From assembly GCA_933822405.4 (NCBI GenBank), contig CAKOGP040000001.1, forward strand, positions 1,199,137 through 1,263,136: 64,000 bases of DNA, written 5' to 3'. Position numbers and translations under genes: made by a program. The DNA comes from Cylindrotheca closterium (Eukaryota > Bacillariophyta > Bacillariophyceae > Bacillariales > Bacillariaceae). The notes below the pieces were generated by a model, which was given only the letters and a program-made list of their open reading frames with translations, ran no database searches and was not told the origin of the DNA. The stretch's first letter is position 1. The number at the start of each line of letters is the position of its first letter. Positions 58,921-64,000 of this stretch are shown one piece after another.

Positions 58921-59877
58921 ATGAGCTCCTGTGGAGGCGGAACCACAAACACTATCCTCGAGATTGGGACACGAATATCTTGTTTCTGGCCTGACGATGA
59001 ACAGTGGTACAAGGGAACAGTGGCAAAACAGCTGGATGGTGATCGATTCTGGATAAAATATGATGATGGTGATGAGGAAGAAATAAACATCAAGAAGGAC
59101 AAGTGGAAAACATCGAACCATCCAGAGGAAGAAGAAATAAAAGCGAATGATGGAAGAATGGAACGGAGCAAGCAAGCTCGCATTGATAAACTTGAACTGG
59201 GATCAAGAATTGCTGTCTACTTTCCGCATGAAGAGGAATATTACGCTGGGACCATAACAGAGATAAAGGTTACCCCTAAATGCAGCAGTCCTCATCGTAT
59301 CAACTATGACGACGGCGACGAAGAATTGACTGACCTTCGACAACGCAAATTCAAACTAATTACAAAAAAGTCTGGTCTGCTCAAGGTGGGATCTCGAGTT
59401 GCTATCTGCAATAGAATTAGAAAGAAAAATGATCATGCAACTGTGGTCAAGATCGAGCCAGAGCGAGCGAAGCCACATAAAGTCAAGTATGATAAGGAAG
59501 GCAGAGGCGAGGAGTGGCTGAATTTACATGTTCACTCATTCTTGAATATGCCAGTGGAATGGGATGAAAAGAAGCGCAAAGAAGAGCTTGAAGATTTAGA
59601 GCGCCCTTGCAAAACGTGCAGGCGTCAAGCACAGCTGCAAAGCAATAAAGAGGCGGAGGCCGTCGTCTGCCAAGAAAACAAGAAAGGTCACCGAAAGATC
59701 GACCAGCTCTGTCTAAAGACCGGGCGAGTGATAGCCACATTTGATACCATTTCGGCTGCTGCCAAAGCTGTTGGAGTGTCGAAGAATCGCAGAATTAGCA
59801 ACTGTTGCAATGACCGCGGTTTCAACAAAACTGCGGGGGGTTTTGGTTGGAGATTTTCAAAGGAAGAGCGCACTTAA
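58921..59877 (+). CDS. Tudor-like repeat protein with NUMOD-type C-terminal motif
   Basis: Single exon, 318 residues, starting at the first in-frame ATG. Three Tudor/chromo-barrel-like repeats occur at about residues 12-65, 92-145 and 150-200: IGTRISCFWPDDEQWYKGTV ... IKYDDGDEE, LGSRIAVYFPHEEEYYAGTI ... INYDDGDEE, and VGSRVAICNRIRKKNDHATV ... KVKYDKEGR. The DDGDEE turn is typical of Tudor/Agenet-like modules. A Cys-containing linker (CKTCRRQ) follows. The C-terminal 45 residues (RVIATFDTISAAAKAVGVSK ... GGFGWRF) resemble NUMOD1, a DNA-binding helix-turn-helix known from homing endonucleases. A chromatin- or DNA-binding role is suggested. It lies between the two CPDase paralogues. Confidence 0.72.
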   Translation: MSSCGGGTTNTILEIGTRISCFWPDDEQWYKGTVAKQLDGDRFWIKYDDGDEEEINIKKDKWKTSNHPEEEEIKANDGRMERSKQARIDKLELGSRIAVYFPHEEEYYAGTITEIKVTPKCSSPHRINYDDGDEELTDLRQRKFKLITKKSGLLKVGSRVAICNRIRKKNDHATVVKIEPERAKPHKVKYDKEGRGEEWLNLHVHSFLNMPVEWDEKKRKEELEDLERPCKTCRRQAQLQSNKEAEAVVCQENKKGHRKIDQLCLKTGRVIATFDTISAAAKAVGVSKNRRISNCCNDRGFNKTAGGFGWRFSKEERT

Positions 59878-59979
59878 AGTCAGACACATCTGTTACCTTT
59901 TTAGTTTTGAATCATACTGCTGTGGCATGCTGTTTTATTGGCGCAACTTCCAATTGTCTCTGACGCGATTTTCCAATCA

Positions 59980-60740
59980 CTATACAAGAAAGACGTTATC
60001 AAGAAACTCCCATTGATGTACCCCATCAGCATATGTCGGCTCTGTTATCCACAGAGCAAGTGTATCGGAATTGAAGTTGGGTATCGCCTCCACTCCCTCT
60101 GCCTTTGGCACGTTGTCGACGCCATAAAACAATGACATGTGCGGTGCCCTCAAAGGGGGTGGAAATAAGCCTGTCGTCGAATCCATCTGCAGTAGTTCTC
60201 GGACGCGCTCGCATAGTTCTACAAATTTTGGAGTCGCAACCATTTCCACCACCAATGCTTGGTTCCATGCGTCTAGGTTCTGAGCTTTAGGATGGAAAAC
60301 TGCGTCTATTTCTCCAAATCCAGAAAGATCCTGTTGTAGGACACTGACAATCTTCGTAGCATGATCCCTAGATTCGCATGTTATGTCACCCAGAACAGTC
60401 ACATGGGGATCAAAGTAAGGACCACCCGAGGTCTTTGAATAGAAGGAGATTCGTTGTTCCAGGGCGGTAGCAACATGAGGTGGCGGCATAAGCCAAAGAG
60501 AAAGCTTCCTACCATGCGATAGACTGTCAGAAATGAATCGTTACCGATTGCCTGGCTGTCAGATAGTATGACTTACATGGTTTTAGGTGAGTTCTTGTCT
60601 GCCTGGGGTGCTTGGGTTACTTCGGGTGCTTGTGGTGGTTTGAGAGAAGGCCGGGTAAAGGATGCAGCAGCTATGAATGCCACAGCTATGAGCGATATGA
60701 ATATTGTCTTGATAAAAGCTCTCTTGACTCTCCACTTCAT
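59980..60740 (-). CDS. Membrane-anchored 2H cyclic phosphodiesterase, copy 2
   Basis: Exons 60577..60740 and 59980..60523 (phase 2) give 235 residues. A signal-anchor helix (AFIKTIFISLIAVAFIAAAS) precedes a Pro-rich linker. The CPDase domain follows copy 1 closely: LSLWLMPPP, SKTSGGPYFDPHVTVLG, APHMSLFYGV, LALWITEPTYADGVHQWEF. Both His motifs are kept. The intron is at the same site as in copy 1: both exon 1s end AC(C/G)AT|GTAAGT. The N-terminal extension is shorter than in copy 1, and the anchors share little sequence. Confidence 0.83.
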
Positions 60741-61040
60741 GGCATAACCCGAGGTTCTGCTGCTGCAGGTATGGTACAAGTAGGAAACAAATAAATCGGC
60801 GGATGAAAACTCTTACGATGAAGCTCATTGTAGCAGGAAGCGGGAATGACTATTAATATCTGGCGGGATTGGATGAACTCCACTGACATCTTCTCCCGCT
60901 CGGTTAACGATAGCAACAGCGTCAGGGAAATAAGACAATATTATAGCAAGTGAAATTCAGCAAACAAACATCAATCACGAAACAAATCTGTTGGTGTCTT
61001 TTCGATGGCAATGCTGTGACGAGACAAGTCCAACGAACCG
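60741..61040. promoter_or_regulatory. Divergent intergenic region
   Basis: 300 bases between CPDase copy 2 (-) and the LRR gene (+). No distinct motif, repeat or RNA gene is recognised. Confidence 0.35.
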
Positions 61041-62861
61041 ATGAACACATCCCAGAGCGCAACGGAAAATGCACTCACCCAGCATGCTATCCCATTTATC
61101 TACACCGGACAACCCCTAGCAGAAATCCCGAAAGATATCACGCACCTTGAAATCCATCCCTCTGTAGAGGAAATCCCTTCATCTGCATTTGAAGGTTGTA
61201 CATCCCTGCTACAAGTTCAGTGCCATGAAGGCTTGCTGAAGATTGGTTTCGAATCATTCCAAAGATGCACATCTCTGAAATCAATCTCTATCTCTCCCAC
61301 GGTAACAAGCATCATGTTCAAAGCATTTGCTTGGTGTGAATCTTTAGTGGATATCAACCTTCCAGAAGGCCTTTTATTCATTGGTGAGCAAGCCTTCTTT
61401 ATATGCAAATCTTTGGTCTCTATTTCTATACCATCCACTGTGACCACGATTGACGACCGGGCCTTTGATAGTTGCGTTGGTTTGGTGGAAATCAAATTTC
61501 AAGACAGCTACAGATCGCAGGGAGAAGCTGCTATCACTCCAAATAGGGTAACCCTTGGCTTTGCAGTTTTCCTTTATTGCACGTCGCTTTCGAATGTGAA
61601 ACTGCGAGAAGGTCTGTTTTTGATTCCGCGGCAAGCTTTTAGTCAGTGTGAATCCCTACGATCTCTAGACGTACCAACGACAGTGGAAACGATTGAGGAA
61701 TGTGCTTTTGAAGGCTGCCGCTCGCTGGTTCAAATTGGTTTTCATGAAGGTCTAGTGATGATCGACGAATGTGCGTTCATGGAGTGTCCAGTGCTGAGAA
61801 CAGTCTCCTTCCCTACAACTTTGACGAGAATAGGAGCTGCGGCCTTTTCCGGATGTGAATCGCTGGTGGACGTGGAGTTTGCAGAAGGTCTAGAATTTAT
61901 TGGGGGCGAGGCTTTCTTTGAATGCGAATTACTCTGCGCTGTAGCCCTTCCGAGATCTCTTAGCTGCATTGAGGAGGACGCATTCATCAGCTGCGAAAGT
62001 CTTCTCGGCGTCGAATTTCCAAATGGTATCAATGCAGAGGTTGCTGCTAGTTGCTTTCTCGGATGTGCCAGTCTAGTGAATGTGTCCATTCCATCTTCCA
62101 TGGAACGGGGCATGGACGATGACGTCTTTAGTGGATGTCACTTGCTAAAACAAGACAGAGGTGACGATGGTTTTCCAGATGGAATCATGAATAGGTTTTC
62201 AAATCGTCCAGTGCACGAGACATGCTACAATGCATCTACTGCAACCGTCGACGACTTGGCCCGAGAATTAGATTCTAGCAGTCTTCAAGATGTCAATGAC
62301 ACATATGGCATGACACCTTTCCACATTGCTGTAACCTCAGCGAAGCTGCGATCGGATTTCATGAAGCTACTCCTCAACCGATATCCTTGGGCAATTGCTT
62401 CATGCAAAGATAGACACGGCAGAACTATGATGGACTACCTATTGATGCATAAATCGACAAAAACCATCCCATTGATCAAAGTGGTGTTGAACCATTTACT
62501 TGCAGTATGTACTGCTGGCTGGGTTTCAGAAAGCCAGAGACGCGGTTTGTCCATGATTGTAGACTCCATATGTGGTGAAGGAGCCAGTAAGACTAGACGA
62601 GACAGCGTCGATGAAGTCAGCAAGTCTTTTACGTCCCATTTGAAGGCGGAAATCACATCGATTGTTGAGATGGCTTTGTGGAAAGTGAAGATGATGCAAA
62701 TGGAGGAAGAGGATCTTTCTGGAACAGCAGATCGAAACTTTTGTCGATACAAATGCGGGGCAGATATTGTTATTCCGAATGTTACAAGATATATTTGGGA
62801 TGACAGATCTTCGTCGTCGTTTGCCGGCCTTTTGCTGATAAATTCGAGTGTTCAAGACTAA
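61041..62861 (+). CDS. BspA-like leucine-rich repeat protein with ankyrin-like C-terminus
   Basis: Single exon, 606 residues. About 13 repeats of 23 residues (residues about 35-370) fit the LRR_5/BspA consensus: hydrophobic strand, then I-x-x-x-A-F-x-x-C-x-S-L. Examples are IPSSAFEGCTSLLQVQCHEG, IGEQAFFICKSLVSISIPST and IEECAFEGCRSLVQIGFHEG. An ankyrin-like pair follows (YGMTPFHIAVTSAKLRSDFM ... DRHGRTMMDYLL). The C-terminal 130 residues are helical with no named domain. There is no signal peptide, so it probably acts inside the cell. Such proteins form a large diatom family of unknown function. Confidence 0.82.
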   Translation: MNTSQSATENALTQHAIPFIYTGQPLAEIPKDITHLEIHPSVEEIPSSAFEGCTSLLQVQCHEGLLKIGFESFQRCTSLKSISISPTVTSIMFKAFAWCESLVDINLPEGLLFIGEQAFFICKSLVSISIPSTVTTIDDRAFDSCVGLVEIKFQDSYRSQGEAAITPNRVTLGFAVFLYCTSLSNVKLREGLFLIPRQAFSQCESLRSLDVPTTVETIEECAFEGCRSLVQIGFHEGLVMIDECAFMECPVLRTVSFPTTLTRIGAAAFSGCESLVDVEFAEGLEFIGGEAFFECELLCAVALPRSLSCIEEDAFISCESLLGVEFPNGINAEVAASCFLGCASLVNVSIPSSMERGMDDDVFSGCHLLKQDRGDDGFPDGIMNRFSNRPVHETCYNASTATVDDLARELDSSSLQDVNDTYGMTPFHIAVTSAKLRSDFMKLLLNRYPWAIASCKDRHGRTMMDYLLMHKSTKTIPLIKVVLNHLLAVCTAGWVSESQRRGLSMIVDSICGEGASKTRRDSVDEVSKSFTSHLKAEITSIVEMALWKVKMMQMEEEDLSGTADRNFCRYKCGADIVIPNVTRYIWDDRSSSSFAGLLLINSSVQD

Positions 62862-62965
62862 CGCACCGAACAAGGAACTTTTGATGCCCTTATGAACATT
62901 AGTGAGGTTCTACTTTCGACTACTCTAGCTAGCTAAATGTATATTTTAAGACTGAGATTCCATGT

Positions 62966-63902
62966 CTACTTTTCTAATTTTCCAACGATAGGATAGGCTT
63001 TCTTCTCTTCGAAAGTCTTGATCCAATCGGCCAATACTTTTAATTGCTTTTCCTCCAAGTCATCTGTACTTGTATTTTCCAGATCCGCGGGATCAAAACT
63101 CATTTTTGCCAGGGCTCTAGACACATCACGGCCAGCGAATTTGTTGTAGCCACCCTTTGCTCCATAGTGTTCTACACCGCCGAAGGAAGCGTCGAAGACC
63201 TTTGTACCAAGAGCAACATAGATGGGAGCTGTGGCATATCCCTCTGGGACTTCTTCCCCATCTTCTCCTTTGTGTTTCGACAAATCTTTAGGATCAATAA
63301 CTCTATCTTTCAAAGTCTCTAGTTTGCTGTCTGGTACCAAACGACCTTTCTCTGGGTAATTTCTGTAGTACTTGAACTTTTCAATCCAACCCTCCAGTTC
63401 TGTCTTTTCTCCATGGTTTAGTTTGTCGCAGCCATCAAGGTTGTCCAAATGTTCTTTATCGAATGACATCTTTGCAAGAGCAACTCCACACTCGTGACCA
63501 GCAAATGCTTCATAAGGACCATCGGGCCCGTAAAAGTTCCTTCCGTCCGAAACATCAAAGACTATTCCGTGGACTGACAAGTACACAGGTTTCGGTTCGT
63601 CAGTCTTTTCGTCATTCTTGCCGTCGAAGTATGACAATTGCTTCTCAGTGAAGTTGCGAGGAGGTTCCGGCTCGTCCTTTTCTTCTTCAGCGGCAGGCAT
63701 TGGCGGGTGTGGTGGATTCATGTAGTTATGTCCAAGCACCGTTACAATAATAACAACGATATACTGTCAAACAACATGGAGAAGCAGAAATTGAGTTAGC
63801 GTAAAAGTCAAAAGCCATGAACTCATATGGCAGAAAACTTACACCAAAGGTGCCTTCAATTCCAGTAAGGCTGTCAAGTTGACCGAAAAGACCAGAGAGC
63901 AT
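62966..63902 (-). CDS. MAPR-type protein with two cytochrome b5-like heme/steroid-binding domains
   Basis: Exons 63843..63902 and 62966..63763 (phase 0, donor GGT|GTAAGT) give 285 residues. Exon 1 encodes MLSGLFGQLDSLTGIEGTFG; exon 2 opens with the membrane anchor YIVVIIVTVL. Two cytochrome b5-like domains follow, at about residues 60-155 and 170-275. Each has the PGRMC/MAPR signature: VYLSVHGIVFDVSDGRNFYG ... FAGHECGVALAKMSFD, and IYVALGTKVFDASFGGVEHYG ... FAGRDVSRALAKMSFD. Single-domain MAPRs bind heme through Tyr and work with cytochrome P450s and sterol enzymes; a tandem form is less usual. Confidence 0.9.
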
Positions 63903-64000
63903 TGCTACCGGAAGTTATGGGTCGAAATAAGTTGCTTGTGCAAAAGCGGGACAGAACCAGAACAATAACATTATTGGTTTGGAGTCTACTGAGTCAGTCA

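Overview
This window is nuclear DNA of a photosynthetic stramenopile, most likely a pennate diatom. Genes are split by short GT-AG introns of roughly 70-250 bases. At least two proteins carry an N-terminal signal peptide ending in an [ACS]xF-type site (ATAF, CSGF), the hallmark of plastids surrounded by an ER-derived membrane. The gene families are also typical: secreted 2OG-oxygenase/ankyrin proteins, BspA-like leucine-rich repeats, ankyrin-TRP channels and haloperoxidase-like enzymes. The species cannot be named from the sequence alone. I see no viral or bacterial island, CRISPR array, rRNA, tRNA or intact transposon.

Layout. 1-11.4 kb: nearly all of an ATM/Tel1 checkpoint kinase gene, whose 5' end lies outside the window. 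11.7-26.7 kb: an ankyrin protein, ribosomal protein S11, an ankyrin-TRP channel, a nucleotide-sugar-transporter-like protein, an Mpv17/PMP22 protein, a large PPR protein and a PqiA-like membrane protein. 26.8-34.8 kb: a DDX60-like RNA helicase, a secreted 2OG-Fe(II) oxygenase with ankyrin tail (copy A) and a thylakoid-lumen-type protein with a 21-base microexon. 35.2-41 kb: two tandem Mrs2/CorA-type Mg2+ channels, with a decayed piece of the neighbouring START-domain gene between them. 41.4-49 kb: a beta-propeller-like protein, CPSF3 (the pre-mRNA 3'-end endonuclease), a plastid zinc-ribbon protein and the second 2OG-oxygenase/ankyrin gene (copy B). 49-52 kb: a secreted vanadium-haloperoxidase-like protein and a truncated duplicate of its 3' end. 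52-64 kb: a topoisomerase VI subunit B-like protein, a PAP2 phosphatase, a UBE2K-type E2 beside a RING E3, two membrane-anchored cyclic phosphodiesterases flanking a Tudor/NUMOD protein, an LRR/ankyrin protein and a two-domain MAPR (cytochrome b5-like) protein.

The genes do not form one pathway. Three loci show local duplication and decay: Mrs2 plus START relic, haloperoxidase plus fragment, and the CPDase pair. A fourth pair, the 2OG-oxygenase/ankyrin genes 14 kb apart, has almost completely different introns. Exon structures were derived by hand by matching donor and acceptor sites, reading phase and protein-family continuity; no transcript data were available.
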